A DNA stretch of 64,000 nt from Pseudomonas sp. 6D_7.1_Bac1 (GCF_025465945.1 NZ_JANLNW010000009.1:1-64000), one strand, 5' to 3'. Shown: positions 26,858 through 35,692, counted from the stretch's first letter. The notes: a model not told the origin generated them from the sequence alone. Translations and numbers: made by a program.

Positions 26858-27853
26858 TTACTTCGCTACCTTGCCGAGAACGCGCAAGCGGCTCACGCCA
26901 CCGTCCGGGAACACGTTCAGACGGATGTGGGTGATCGGCCCCAGGGCTTTGATCTGCTCGGCGAAGGTGTGTTCGGCGTGCATTTCCAGCTTCTGGGCTG
27001 GCAGCAGTTCGCGCCAGAACAGTGACTGGGTCTCGATCTGGCTGTCGGTGCCGCCCTTGACGAACGCGCCCTGGATCGAACAGGTGTCCGGGTAGTTGCC
27101 CTTGAAGTGCAGGGTGTCGACGATGATTTTTTCGATCTCACCCGGGTGACCCAGCGCGACGATCACCCAGTCATTGCCCGGGGTGCGACGACGGGCAGTT
27201 TCCCAGCCATCACCCATGTTGATACCACGGCCCGGGTTAAGGATGTTGCTCATGCGACCGAAGTGCTCGTCGGAGCAAGCCAGTGCGCGACCGCCGTTCA
27301 GGGCGGCGGCCAGGTCAATTTGTTCGTTGTCGCCAACCGCCGACCAGTCGCGGAACGGAATGCCGTACACGCGCAGACGAGCGACACCGCCGTCCGGGTA
27401 GATGTTGAAACGCAGGTGGCTGAAGGCCTGGTCGTTGTTGATTTCGTGGAAGTGGTGGCTGTTGCCTTGCAGCTCGACGGCCGACAGCACTTCAACCCAC
27501 TGGGTGTTTTCAGTCGGCTCGCCGGAGGCCAGGAAGCAGGCTTCCAGGGAGGCGGACGGCGGGAAGTTGCCGGTGAAGAATGAGGTGTCGATGTCCACGC
27601 CCTTGATCGAGCCGGGTACACCCAAGCGGATCACGGCGCTGTCGTAGCCTTCGAAGCGCTTGCGACGCGACTCCCAGCCATCCATCCACTTGCCGTTGTC
27701 ATCGAACACGCCTTCTTTCCACACCGCCGGGGTCGGCTGGAACAGGCGGTTGGCATCAGCGAACCAGTCATCGGTGACCGAGATGATTTTGGTGCCCAGG
27801 CGGGCATCGGCCAGGTTGACGAACTTCTCGAAAGGTACGGCGTAAGCTTTCAT
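26858..27853 (-). CDS. alc: Allantoicase
   Basis: The 331-residue enzyme hydrolyses allantoate to (S)-ureidoglycolate and urea. Two homologous jelly-roll repeats are visible (about 15-165 and 180-330), each with a WESRRKR/[11 protein letters not shown] segment and a strand pattern near [14 protein letters not shown] or [14 protein letters not shown]. Length is normal. It is the third gene in puuE-uraD-alc-allA-puuD. Confidence 0.95.
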   Translation of the reverse strand: MKAYAVPFEKFVNLADARLGTKIISVTDDWFADANRLFQPTPAVWKEGVFDDNGKWMDGWESRRKRFEGYDSAVIRLGVPGSIKGVDIDTSFFTGNFPPSASLEACFLASGEPTENTQWVEVLSAVELQGNSHHFHEINNDQAFSHLRFNIYPDGGVARLRVYGIPFRDWSAVGDNEQIDLAAALNGGRALACSDEHFGRMSNILNPGRGINMGDGWETARRRTPGNDWVIVALGHPGEIEKIIVDTLHFKGNYPDTCSIQGAFVKGGTDSQIETQSLFWRELLPAQKLEMHAEHTFAEQIKALGPITHIRLNVFPDGGVSRLRVLGKVAK

Positions 27854-27943
27854 TCTTCTTGTCTGCCTTTAATAAAGTGGCTTGGGATACTCTCGGGGCC
27901 CAGGGAAACGCAAGCGTTCATGAGGTTTCTCGGGCCAGGATTG

Positions 27944-28459
27944 CTAAAGAGTCAGTAATCGAAACAACGCAATCTTGTTGATCTCTGCCAGCGCGCATTT
28001 GAATTCGGTGTCGACCGAATGGTGAATGCGCGTTTCGAACGCTGCGAGGATCTGATGCCGGTTGCTGCCTTTTACCGCCATGATGAAGGGAAACTGGAAC
28101 TTGGCTTTGTAGGCGTCGTTCAGCTCGGTGAAGCGCTGGAACTCCTCGCTCGAGCATTGGTGAATACCGGCGCCAGCTTGCTCGTTGGTGCTGGCTTCGG
28201 TCAGTTGGCCCTGGACGGCGGCTTTGCCGGCCAGGTCCGGGTGAGCGTTGATCAGGGCCAGCTGGCTTTCGTGATCGGCACTCAACAGGATGTCGCTCAT
28301 GCGCTGGTGCAGGTTTTCGATCTCGTTGATCGCCGCGTCCTGGCCCAGGTCGAACGCCTTTTCGGCGACCCATGGCGAATGTTCGTAGATGTCGGCAAAG
28401 GCAGCGACGAAAGCGTCACGGCTCAGGGTCGATGGCTTCAAGGTTTGGAAAGTACTCAT
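27944..28459 (-). CDS. uraD: OHCU decarboxylase
   Basis: The 171-residue helical enzyme decarboxylates 2-oxo-4-hydroxy-4-carboxy-5-ureidoimidazoline to S-allantoin. It shows the catalytic histidine in INAHPDLAGKAA and the conserved FTELNDAYKAKFQFPFIMAV block. Its ATG overlaps the puuE stop by four bases (ATGA), so the two are translationally coupled. Confidence 0.95.
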   Translation of the reverse strand: MSTFQTLKPSTLSRDAFVAAFADIYEHSPWVAEKAFDLGQDAAINEIENLHQRMSDILLSADHESQLALINAHPDLAGKAAVQGQLTEASTNEQAGAGIHQCSSEEFQRFTELNDAYKAKFQFPFIMAVKGSNRHQILAAFETRIHHSVDTEFKCALAEINKIALFRLLTL

Positions 28460-29382
28460 TTCGAAGCACCTTGGTACGGGTGGGTTTCGTGCCAGTGGCG
28501 GGCGATATCAACCCGGCGGCTGAACCAGACTTGATCAAAGCTTTTCGCGTATTCGATAAAACGCTTCAATGCGGCCAGGCGGGCAGGACGGCCAATCAGG
28601 CGGCAGTGCAAACCGATGGAAAGCATTTTTGGCGATTCGGCACCTTCGGCGTAGAGCACGTCGAACGCGTCCTTGAGGTACTGGTAGAAATCGTCGCCCT
28701 TGTTGAACCCCTGAACCTGGGTGAAGCGCATGTCGTTGGTGTCCAGCGTGTACGGGATCACCAGGTGCGGTTTGCCGGTCGGGTTGTTCGGTTCCCAGTA
28801 CGGCAGGTCGTCGTCGTAGGTATCGCAGTCGTACAGGAAACCGCCTTCTTCCATCACCAGTCGACGGGTGTTCGGCCCGGTACGGCCGGTGTACCAGCCC
28901 AGAGGGCGCTCACCGCTGATTTCGGTGAGGATGCGGATGGCTTCGAGCATGTGCTCGCGCTCTTGCGCTTCGTCCATGTGCTGGTAGTCGATCCAGCGAT
29001 AACCGTGGCTGCAAATCTCGTGGCCGGCTTGAACCATGGCGCGGATCACGTCCGGATGGCGCTGGGCAGCCATGGCCACGGCGAAGATGGTCAGCGGGAT
29101 GTCGAATTCCTTGAACAGCTTGAGGATCCGCCAGACGCCGGCACGACTGCCATACTCGTACAGCGATTCCATGCTCATGTTGCGCTCGCCTTGCAGCGGC
29201 TGCGCCGAGACCATTTCCGAGAGGAAGGCTTCCGACTCTTTATCACCGTGCAGGATGTTGCGCTCGCCGCCTTCTTCGTAATTGAGCACGAAGGACAAGG
29301 CGATGCGGGCATTGCCCGGCCAGTGTGGGTGGGGAGGGTTACTGCCGTAACCGATCAGGTCGCGTGGGTAGTCAGCGCTCAC
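28456..29382 (-). CDS. puuE: Cofactor-independent allantoinase PuuE
   Basis: The 308-residue polysaccharide-deacetylase-fold enzyme opens allantoin to allantoate without the metal-dependent dihydroorotase fold. Typical motifs are NPPHPHWPGNARIALSFVL, YEEGGERN, GHEICSHGYRWIDYQ and WYTGRTGPNTRRL. It is the promoter-proximal gene of the leftward urate operon. A TTGTATACAA palindrome lies about 98 nt upstream of its start. Confidence 0.95.
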   Translation of the reverse strand: MSADYPRDLIGYGSNPPHPHWPGNARIALSFVLNYEEGGERNILHGDKESEAFLSEMVSAQPLQGERNMSMESLYEYGSRAGVWRILKLFKEFDIPLTIFAVAMAAQRHPDVIRAMVQAGHEICSHGYRWIDYQHMDEAQEREHMLEAIRILTEISGERPLGWYTGRTGPNTRRLVMEEGGFLYDCDTYDDDLPYWEPNNPTGKPHLVIPYTLDTNDMRFTQVQGFNKGDDFYQYLKDAFDVLYAEGAESPKMLSIGLHCRLIGRPARLAALKRFIEYAKSFDQVWFSRRVDIARHWHETHPYQGASK

Positions 29383-29480
29383 TGCAGTCTTCCTTCTTAT
29401 TCGGGGTTGCTTATTCGCGATAAGGGTGGTGTGGCGGCCTGATGGTGAGGTAACAGGCTGGCATCACAGCGATGGGCTGA

Positions 29481-29490
29481 TTGTATACAA
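29481..29490. promoter_or_regulatory. Candidate GntR-type operator upstream of puuE
   Basis: TTGTATACAA is a perfect 10-bp palindrome about 98 nt before the puuE start. The same 10-mer occurs before the purine permease gene at 32.4 kb. Confidence 0.6.
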
Positions 29491-29673
29491 CTTTATATCC
29501 ACTTTGTAAGCCTGATTTTTTGCATTTTTCATCAAGTGTCATCTTTCGCTGGTACAGCAAGAAATCTGCCTGAGTGGTCAGCTAATAGATGGCAGGTCGT
29601 TACCACACTTGGTTTGACCGACAATTGGCGTGACAACCCGGTTTATCGGGATGCGCGGAAAAATGTCATTTTT

Positions 29674-29685
29674 ATTGTGTACAAT
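29674..29685. promoter_or_regulatory. Candidate GntR-type operator upstream of uraH
   Basis: ATTGTGTACAAT differs from the puuE site by one central base and lies about 130 nt before uraH. Confidence 0.5.
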
Positions 29686-29817
29686 TTTTTTGAAAAGTGT
29701 CTTAATCAGTCGCTCGCCGCCGCTTTTCGTGCTCCGAAAAGGTGCGGTCTCCTTTTTAACTGACTCCGGGAGGCGCGAGGTCTGACTGCTGCAAACGCAG
29801 GCAGGCGCGCAGAATCA

Positions 29818-30171
29818 ATGGGACGTTTGACTACACACGTTTTGGACGCAGCACACGGTTGCCCGGGCAGCTCGATCAAGGTCGAGTTGTACCGCGTTGA
29901 AGGTTCGCAGCTGGAATTGGTCTCCAGCGCACAGACCAACAGCGACGGCCGTTGCGACGCACCTTTGTTGCAAGGCGATGACTACCGTTCCGGGGTTTAT
30001 CAGCTGCAGTTTCATGCCGGTGATTACTACCGTGCACGCGGTGTACAACTGCCGGAACCTGCATTTCTGGATGTGGTGGTGCTGCGGTTTGGTATCTCGG
30101 CAGAGCAGGATCACTACCATGTGCCGTTGTTGATTTCGCCCTATAGCTATTCGACCTACAGAGGAAGCTAG
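29818..30171 (+). CDS. uraH: 5-Hydroxyisourate hydrolase (transthyretin-like)
   Basis: The 117-residue enzyme hydrolyses 5-hydroxyisourate to OHCU, linking PuuD to UraD. Signature motifs are LTTHVLDAAHGCPG at the N-terminus and the C-terminal YSTYRGS, which carries the family's essential terminal tetrapeptide (YRGS). There is no periplasmic signal peptide. It is transcribed away from puuE and ends in its own terminator. Confidence 0.96.
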   Translation: MGRLTTHVLDAAHGCPGSSIKVELYRVEGSQLELVSSAQTNSDGRCDAPLLQGDDYRSGVYQLQFHAGDYYRARGVQLPEPAFLDVVVLRFGISAEQDHYHVPLLISPYSYSTYRGS

Positions 30172-30215
30172 GACTTTCCCCCCAGAATCCTGCGCATAAG
30201 CTTCTTTGGTCTTTC

Positions 30216-30241
30216 GCCCGCTCACACTGCGGGCTTTTTTT
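30216..30241 (+). terminator. Terminator of uraH
   Basis: GCCCGC ... GCGGGC stem with a 7-nt loop followed by seven T residues. Confidence 0.9.
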
Positions 30242-30274
30242 CGTCTTGAGAAATGTGGTGTCTGGAAAGGCCCC

Positions 30275-30366
30275 ATCGCGAGCAGGCTCGCTCCCACATT
30301 TGATCTCGGCGAACGCAAAATGTGTGTTCGACAACAATCCCTTGTGGGAGCGAGCCTGCTCGCGAT
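30275..30366. repeat. REPIN, family A (divergent type)
   Basis: Two family-A REPs with GCGAT ends outwards and a ~44-nt loop lie between the convergent uraH and LysE-type genes. Confidence 0.9.
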
Positions 30367-30376
30367 GCTTTTAGCT

Positions 30377-31003
30377 TCAGCGGCTCAACAACGATGCCGC
30401 ACCCGCCCCCCCGAACAACCCGGCGCTGATCCGGTTGAACCAGCTCTGGCCCTTGCCGCTGCGCAGGTAGCGCGCTGCGCCATGTGCGCCGAGGCCATAG
30501 GCCACCTTGCAGCAGAGGTCGAGCAGGGTCCAGGTGGCGATCATGATCAGCAACTGCGGCAGAAATGGCTGCTGTGCGCTTAAAAACTGCGGCAGGAAGG
30601 CGGCGAAGAACAGAATGTCTTTCGGGTTGCTCGCGCCCAATACAAACGCGCGCCCGAACAGGGCACGAAAGCGCGGAGCCGGTGCGGCCTGCGGTACTTC
30701 AGTGGCATGGGCCGGTTGTCGCGATTGCTGCCAGCTCTGCCAGGCGAGGTAGAACAGGTACAGCGCGCCGACGATTTTCAGCGCGCTGAAGAGTTGCTCC
30801 GAAGCCAACAGCAGGGCGCCCAGCCCCAATGCCGAAGCACTCAACAAGCAGATCGAGGCAAACACCCCGCCGAGAAACGCCGGGTACGAACGGCGCAAAC
30901 CGTAGTTCAGGCTGTTACTGATCATCAACAACGACAGGGGGCCCGGGATCAGGATCACCACCAGGGCAGCGCCGCTGAACAGCAGCCAGGTTTCCAGACT
31001 CAT
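30377..31003 (-). CDS. LysE/RhtB-family amino-acid exporter
   Basis: The 208-residue membrane protein has about six hydrophobic segments and the family signature LIPGPLSLLMISNSLNYG near the N-terminus and GASNPKDILFFAAFLPQF in the middle. ATG 31003 has a good GGAGG site; the open frame to 31198 is non-coding. It probably exports an amino acid or derivative. It follows the purine permease after a terminator, so it is likely a separate unit. The substrate cannot be told. Confidence 0.88.
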   Translation of the reverse strand: MSLETWLLFSGAALVVILIPGPLSLLMISNSLNYGLRRSYPAFLGGVFASICLLSASALGLGALLLASEQLFSALKIVGALYLFYLAWQSWQQSRQPAHATEVPQAAPAPRFRALFGRAFVLGASNPKDILFFAAFLPQFLSAQQPFLPQLLIMIATWTLLDLCCKVAYGLGAHGAARYLRSGKGQSWFNRISAGLFGGAGAASLLSR

Positions 31004-31022
31004 CACTTTCCTCCAAATGCGC

Positions 31023-31049
31023 AAAAGCCCCACCCGACGGGGTGAGGCT
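31023..31049 (-). terminator. Terminator of the purine permease gene
   Basis: On the minus strand AGCCTCACCC and GGGTGGGGCT pair around a short loop and are followed by TTTT, 19 nt after the permease stop. Confidence 0.8.
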
Positions 31050-31067
31050 GGGTGACGCTTGAATCGC

Positions 31068-32417
31068 TTACAAGAAAATGAACTTGGCGATAAAGATCGC
31101 GCACAGCACCCAAAGACTGATGGAAATTTCCTTGTACTTACCGGTACCGGCCTTGAGCACCACGTAGGTGATAAAGCCCAGCGCGATGCCGTCGGCAACC
31201 GAGAAGGTCAGCGGCATCATGATGGCCGTGACGATCGCCGGAATACTGTCGGTTGCTTCACTCCACTTGATGTGCTCCATGCCGCTCATCATCAGCATGG
31301 CCACGTAAATCAGCGCACCAGCAGTGGCGTAAGCGGGGATCATGCCGGCCAGCGGGGCGAAGAACATTGCGGCAATAAATAGCACACCTACGGTGACTGC
31401 GGTAAGACCGGTCCGGCCACCAGCGGCCACACCGGCAGCACTTTCCACGTAGCTGGTGACGGGCGGTACACCGACCATCGCACCGAACACGCTCGAAGCA
31501 CTGTCAGCTTTCAGCGCGCGGGAGAGGTTTTCGATCTTCCCGTCTGCGCCTACCAAACCCGCCCGTTGTGCCACGCCCATCAGGGTGCCGGCGGTGTCGA
31601 ACATGTGCACGAAGAGGAACGCCAGCACCACGCTGATCATGCTGACGTTGAACACGCCGGCGATGTCCATGGCCATCCAGGTCGGTGCCAGGCTTGGCGG
31701 CGTCGACAGAATACCGTCGTAGTGCACCAGGCCCAGACCCCAACCGGCCAGGGTCACGGTGATGATGCTGATCAGAATCGCGCCGAACACGCGGTGGTAA
31801 CTCAGCACCGCAATCATCAGGAAGCAAACGGCTGCCAGCAGGGGGGCGGGATCACGTAGATTGCCCAGTTTGATCAGCGTGGCCGGGCTGGCGACAATGA
31901 TTCCAGCGGTTTTAAGGCCGATGATCCCCAGGAACAAGCCAACACCCGCGCCCATGGCGTGGCGCAAGCTCACTGGAATGCTGTTGAGCAGCCATTCCCG
32001 AACGCGTGACAGGGTCAGGAACATGAACAACACACCGGAAATGAACACCGCACCCAGCGCAGCCTCCCAGTGGTAGCCCATGGTGCCGACCACGGTGTAA
32101 GTAAAGAAGGCGTTCAAGCCCATGCCTGGAGCAAGGCCGACCGGCCAGTTGGCGTACAGGCCCATCAACAGGCAACCGAGAGCTGCGGCGATACAGGTCG
32201 CGACGAAGGCTGCGCCGTGATCGATCCCGGCGTCTGCCATGATGTTGGGGTTGACGAAGATGATGTAGGCCATGGTGATGAAGGTTGTAAGACCTGCGAT
32301 CAGCTCGGTTTTCACCGTGGTGCCATGCAAGCTGAGTTTAAAGATGCGCTCCAGCCAGCCATTGCGTAACGGCGGCGAGAGTTCCAGCGTCGATGCTTCG
32401 GATTTGCGGCTTTCCAC
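31068..32417 (-). CDS. NCS2/AzgA-type adenine-guanine-hypoxanthine permease
   Basis: The 449-residue transporter has about 12 membrane segments and AzgA-subfamily motifs (TELIAGLTTFITMAYIIFVN, GLAPGMGLNAFFTYTVVG, MFDTAGTLMGVAQRAGL, VTSYVESAAGVAAGGRTGLT). This distinguishes it from the UraA-like permease at 23-25 kb. It should import purine bases by proton symport. A TTGTATACAA palindrome lies 130 nt upstream, matching the urate genes, so it probably belongs to the same regulon. From memory, the PAO1 equivalent is PA1519. Confidence 0.9.
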   Translation of the reverse strand: MESRKSEASTLELSPPLRNGWLERIFKLSLHGTTVKTELIAGLTTFITMAYIIFVNPNIMADAGIDHGAAFVATCIAAALGCLLMGLYANWPVGLAPGMGLNAFFTYTVVGTMGYHWEAALGAVFISGVLFMFLTLSRVREWLLNSIPVSLRHAMGAGVGLFLGIIGLKTAGIIVASPATLIKLGNLRDPAPLLAAVCFLMIAVLSYHRVFGAILISIITVTLAGWGLGLVHYDGILSTPPSLAPTWMAMDIAGVFNVSMISVVLAFLFVHMFDTAGTLMGVAQRAGLVGADGKIENLSRALKADSASSVFGAMVGVPPVTSYVESAAGVAAGGRTGLTAVTVGVLFIAAMFFAPLAGMIPAYATAGALIYVAMLMMSGMEHIKWSEATDSIPAIVTAIMMPLTFSVADGIALGFITYVVLKAGTGKYKEISISLWVLCAIFIAKFIFL

Positions 32418-32721
32418 AGCGAGTACTCCTCAAGAGTTTTATTGTTATTTCCAGAGCCGGACACATGAGGTGGGCAGCGGCTCTTTGAGGTGCTTGCGAA
32501 TTTCTTGACCGGTTGGTCAGGAACTCGCACGAAGCGAATTATGCTTTTGTATACAAATAAAGCAAATAATGTTTTTGATTTTGTAGACGAAAAGTCTGGA
32601 GGGAAAGCTATATGCAGGAGATAGGGCTGTTCCGTAGCGGCCTGACGAAGGGCTTAAGCGATTGGCCGGGGTGGTGCGTCAGGCACTGGCCGCCAAAGCG
32701 GCGTGAGGGAAGGGTAAATAC
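32418..32721. promoter_or_regulatory. Upstream region of the purine permease
   Basis: The region is AT-rich with no credible gene. It contains the palindrome TTGTATACAA (32547-32556) and, 15 nt further, a degenerate relative TTTTGTAGACGAAAA, which may be a second half-site. Confidence 0.55.
32547..32556. promoter_or_regulatory. Candidate GntR-type operator upstream of purine permease
   Basis: TTGTATACAA, identical to the site upstream of puuE 3 kb away, lies 130 nt before the permease start. Confidence 0.6.
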
Positions 32722-32753
32722 AAATAAACCGGCGAATGGGCCGGTTTATTTTT
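32722..32753. terminator. Bidirectional terminator
   Basis: AAATAAACCGGC and GCCGGTTTATTT form a 12-bp stem with a 6-nt loop and T-rich tails on both strands. It would end leftward transcription from the glutaredoxin-like gene. Confidence 0.8.
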
Positions 32754-32783
32754 GTCTGAAATCTGCGGTGTCTATGCGGGCCT

Positions 32784-32877
32784 CATCGCGAGCAGGCTCG
32801 CTCCCACGTTGGTTCTGTGTTGTGGATAAGATTTGTATTCAAAACAAATCCCATGTGGGAGCGAGCCTGCTCGCGAT
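32784..32877. repeat. REPIN, family A (divergent type)
   Basis: Family-A REPs with GCGAT ends outwards and a ~45-nt AT-rich loop lie between the glutaredoxin-like gene and its terminator. Confidence 0.9.
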
Positions 32878-32904
32878 GGCGTCAGTCAGAACACCACAAA
32901 ACCA

Positions 32905-33291
32905 TCAAGCCGCCGCAAATCGCTTGTCCAGATAATCGATGATCACCTTGGATTCATACATCCAGGTGGTCTGGCCGTTTTCTTCGATGCGCAGGCACGG
33001 CACTTTGATCTTGCCGCCTTGCTCCAGCAGGGTCTGGCGATCCTGTTCGCTGTTCTTCGCGTCACGCAGAGCCACTGGCACGTTCAGGCGGCGCAGGGTG
33101 CGGCGGGTTTTTACACAAAACGGGCAGGCGTGGAACTGATACAGCGTCAGGCCTTTCGCGGCGTTTTCGACCTGGGCCTGAGCGGCAGCGGGGCGCTTCT
33201 TTTTGCTCGGGCGGGTGAGGAAGTCGATGAAGATGATCAGCTGGCCGAGGCCGACACGTAGCCCTTTGATAAGTTGTGCTTTTACTGACAC
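32905..33291 (-). CDS. Glutaredoxin-like / GST N-terminal-domain protein
   Basis: The 128-residue protein starts with GTG and has an N-terminal hydrophobic/basic extension (LGQLIIFIDFLTRPSKKKR) that may be a membrane-associated helix. The thioredoxin-fold domain from ~45 has the redox motif CPFC in YQFHACPFCVKTRRTL, a cis-proline region KVPCLRI and the GST-like MYESKVIIDYL end. It is likely a monothiol/dithiol oxidoreductase using glutathione. It lies between terminators and appears monocistronic. Confidence 0.85.
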   Translation of the reverse strand: MSVKAQLIKGLRVGLGQLIIFIDFLTRPSKKKRPAAAQAQVENAAKGLTLYQFHACPFCVKTRRTLRRLNVPVALRDAKNSEQDRQTLLEQGGKIKVPCLRIEENGQTTWMYESKVIIDYLDKRFAAA

Positions 33292-33352
33292 GGTAGCCTC
33301 ACAGGGCGAAGAAGAAAGGCGCGCAGCTTACCTGATTTTTCACAGACGAAAA

Positions 33353-33377
33353 AAAACCGGCGATGAATGCCGGTTTT
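33353..33377 (-). terminator. Terminator of folE
   Basis: AAAACCGGC and GCCGGTTTT pair around a 7-nt loop, followed on the minus strand by a run of T, 15 nt after the folE stop. Confidence 0.9.
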
Positions 33378-33391
33378 CTTCGTGCTGCGGA

Positions 33392-33937
33392 TTACTTGAT
33401 CAAGCTGAGAAACTCGCTGCGGGTCGCCGCGTTTTCGCGGAACTCACCGAGCATCACCGAAGTGATCATCGACGAATTCTGTTTCTCCACACCGCGCATC
33501 ATCATGCACATGTGCTGGGCTTCGATCACCACGGCCACGCCCAGGGCGCCAGTCACTTGCTGGACCGCTTCGGCGATCTGCCGGCTGAGGTTTTCCTGGA
33601 TCTGCAGGCGGCGGGCGTACATATCGACGATCCGCGCGACTTTCGACAGGCCCAGCACCTTGCCACTCGGGATATAGGCAACGTGTGCCTTGCCGATGAA
33701 CGGCAGCAAGTGGTGTTCGCACAACGAGTAGAGCTCGATGTTCTTGACCAGCACCATTTCACTGTTGTCGGAGCTGAACAAGGCACCGTTGGTGACTTCT
33801 TCGAGCGTCTGTTCATAACCGCGGCAAAGGTACTGCATGGCTTTGGCGGCACGCTTTGGCGTGTCGAGCAGACCTTCGCGGGTGGCGTCTTCGCCAAGCT
33901 GGCCGAGGATCGCCGTGTAATTCTGTTCCAGGGACAT
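33392..33937 (-). CDS. folE: GTP cyclohydrolase I
   Basis: The 181-residue enzyme makes 7,8-dihydroneopterin triphosphate from GTP, the first step of tetrahydrofolate/pterin synthesis. Zinc ligands are visible in [10 protein letters not shown] and in [13 protein letters not shown], with the [15 protein letters not shown] signature between. Length is normal for the short bacterial form. Pseudomonads often have paralogues, so this may be the second copy (folE2 in PAO1 numbering). Confidence 0.95.
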   Translation of the reverse strand: MSLEQNYTAILGQLGEDATREGLLDTPKRAAKAMQYLCRGYEQTLEEVTNGALFSSDNSEMVLVKNIELYSLCEHHLLPFIGKAHVAYIPSGKVLGLSKVARIVDMYARRLQIQENLSRQIAEAVQQVTGALGVAVVIEAQHMCMMMRGVEKQNSSMITSVMLGEFRENAATRSEFLSLIK

Positions 33938-34014
33938 GAAACTACCTGTGGGATTTTACGCAAAGGACAAGGGTACGGTGGCGGGCACGGCGCTGCAAGC
34001 GTAGAGCAACAGCT

Positions 34015-34572
34015 TTACTCGTCTCGACCTTCCATCATGGTCCGTTTGAGCATCACATAAACCGCTCCGGCACCGCCGTGTTTCGCCTGGCACGAAGTGA
34101 AGCCAAGCACCTGTGGATGCTGACGCAGCCACGTGTTGACGTGGCTTTTGATCATCGGCCGCTTGCCGTCCAGGCGCACCGCTTTGCCGTGGGTCACGCG
34201 TACACAGCGGATTTCGAATTTTGTGGCTTCGGCGAGAAAGGCCCACAACGTCTCGCGGGCTTTTTCGACGTTCATGCCGTGCAGGTCGAGGCTGCCTTCG
34301 AACGGGATCTGCCCGATCTTCAGCTTGCGCATCTGGCTTTCCTGCACACCGTCACGCGCCCACATCAACTCGTCTTCCGGACCGACATCGATCACGAACT
34401 GGTCGGACAGACCGTCAACGGTGGTGGCATCGGTGCGCACCGTGGCGGCCTGACGCAGCTTGGCGATTTGCGCGCGGTCAGCTTTGGGTTTGCCGGTTTC
34501 AGCGCGATCGTGCTTGATCGGCTTGACGCCTTGGATCGCGCTTTTGAACAGGGAAAAATCGTCGTCTTGCAT
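34015..34572 (-). CDS. Smr-domain protein (SmrA/YfcN-like putative endonuclease)
   Basis: The 185-residue protein has a charged N-terminus (MQDDDFSLFKSAIQGVKPI) and a C-terminal Smr domain starting at LDLHGMNVEKARETL, with THGKAV and SCQAKHGGAGAVYV. Smr domains occur in MutS2 and in stand-alone nucleases or ribosome-rescue nucleases that act on RNA or branched DNA. It lies 77 nt upstream of folE on the same strand. Confidence 0.88.
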   Translation of the reverse strand: MQDDDFSLFKSAIQGVKPIKHDRAETGKPKADRAQIAKLRQAATVRTDATTVDGLSDQFVIDVGPEDELMWARDGVQESQMRKLKIGQIPFEGSLDLHGMNVEKARETLWAFLAEATKFEIRCVRVTHGKAVRLDGKRPMIKSHVNTWLRQHPQVLGFTSCQAKHGGAGAVYVMLKRTMMEGRDE

Positions 34573-34647
34573 GTCAGCCTCCGCGAAGGGCGGCCAGTTT
34601 ACCCAAGTCGAGGTGAATCGGGCGCGTCAAAACGCAACGCGCGCCAC

Positions 34648-34968
34648 TCAGTCATGTTTTTTCATCAAATGCGGCGCCAGATTCAGCTCACGGGGTTGGC
34701 GCATCCGGCGGCGGCAGCGACGCCACAGTGAAACACCGACATACAGCAGCAACAGGCCAATCGCCAGGACGACCGCCGCGCCAGCCGGGCTGGCATTCAG
34801 TTCGCCCAGGGCCGGCGGGTGACCCAACAGGCTGGCGGCACCGGCCATCGCGAGCAACACGCCGAGGGTCGCCAGCAGCGCGGAAAATGCCGCGCCAAAG
34901 CGATAACGCCAGTTGCGTGGGCCTTTGGGCCGCAAGCGGCGAGCGTCAAAACCATCGGATATCTTCAT
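34648..34968 (-). CDS. Small integral membrane protein, unknown function
   Basis: The 106-residue protein begins MKISDGFDARRLRPKG, with GAGGAAGG upstream (an earlier ATG at 34983 is less likely). Two hydrophobic helices follow (FGAAFSALLATLGVLLAMAG and AAVVLAIGLLLLYVGVSLW), then an Arg-rich cytoplasmic tail (RRCRRRMRQPRELNL). No family was recognised. It lies 75 nt upstream of the Smr gene on the same strand. Confidence 0.75.
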   Translation of the reverse strand: MKISDGFDARRLRPKGPRNWRYRFGAAFSALLATLGVLLAMAGAASLLGHPPALGELNASPAGAAVVLAIGLLLLYVGVSLWRRCRRRMRQPRELNLAPHLMKKHD

Positions 34969-35101
34969 TCCGACCTTCCTCAATGGGTATCGGCCCTTCG
35001 ACCGGGAGTTGACCGGGTGGTTCCTGAGGCTAAGGCAATTGCAGGGGGATGAGAGGCTTTTGCGGATGAGCGGCTGCGCTGGCCGCTCATCAAGCGCTCG
35101 A

Positions 35102-35692
35102 TCAGATCAGGTCTTGGGTCTGGGCGAGGGTGGCGAAGTTGTCGGCCATGATCGCCATTTCAGTCTGTTGGACATGGTCGGCGCTGAGGATTCCACCTTT
35201 GTAAGGCAGGTCCCGCGTAGCACAGGCGTCTTCGACCAGGGTGCAACGAAAGCCCAGGTTCTTGGCTGCGCGCACGGTGGTGCTGACGCTGGAGTGACTC
35301 ATGAAACCGCAGACGATCAGGTCCAGCGAGCCGAGGTCTTGCAGGCGTTTTTCCAGCGGGGTGCCGTGGAAAGCGCTGGGCAGCAATTTGCCAATGATGG
35401 TTTCGTCAGCCAGAGGCTCAAGGCCCGGGATGAATTCACCGCGTTCGCCTTGTGGGTCGAACAGGCCACCGACGGTGCCGAGGTGGCGTACATGAACGAT
35501 CGGCCGACCCGCCTTGCGGGCAGCCGCGAGCAATTGCTTGATGTTGTCGACAGCGGCGTCCATGCCGGAAAGGGCCAACGGGCCGCTTAAATATTCTTTC
35601 TGGGCATCGATGATCACCAGCGTCGCGTGGGCCATATTGGCCGGCGCGTAACCACGACCGCTGAGTTGAAACATCGTTTTTGGAACGGGCAT
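35102..35692 (-). CDS. Isochorismatase-family (cysteine hydrolase) protein with Cys-to-Ser change
   Basis: The 196-residue alpha/beta hydrolase of the isochorismatase/nicotinamidase superfamily starts at ATG 35692 with AAGGAG upstream. The catalytic Asp (TLVIIDAQKEYLSG) and Lys (ETIIGKLLPSAF) are present. The third position, normally Cys in a G-x-x-T/S-H-x-C-V block, reads GFMSHSSVSTTVRAA here, so serine takes the place of the nucleophile. A cysteine two residues before the block (LIVCG) and another in EDACATRDLP do not align with it. It may be non-hydrolytic or use another mechanism. It is divergent from prmB. Confidence 0.82.
   Translation of the reverse strand: MPVPKTMFQLSGRGYAPANMAHATLVIIDAQKEYLSGPLALSGMDAAVDNIKQLLAAARKAGRPIVHVRHLGTVGGLFDPQGERGEFIPGLEPLADETIIGKLLPSAFHGTPLEKRLQDLGSLDLIVCGFMSHSSVSTTVRAAKNLGFRCTLVEDACATRDLPYKGGILSADHVQQTEMAIMADNFATLAQTQDLI

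Larger units (their letters stand above)
29383..29817. promoter_or_regulatory. Divergent control region between puuE and uraH
   Basis: The 435-bp region is AT-rich and without a credible gene. It holds two related palindromes, TTGTATACAA (29481-29490) and ATTGTGTACAAT (29674-29685), one on each side, fitting divergent promoters under one regulator. Confidence 0.65.
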
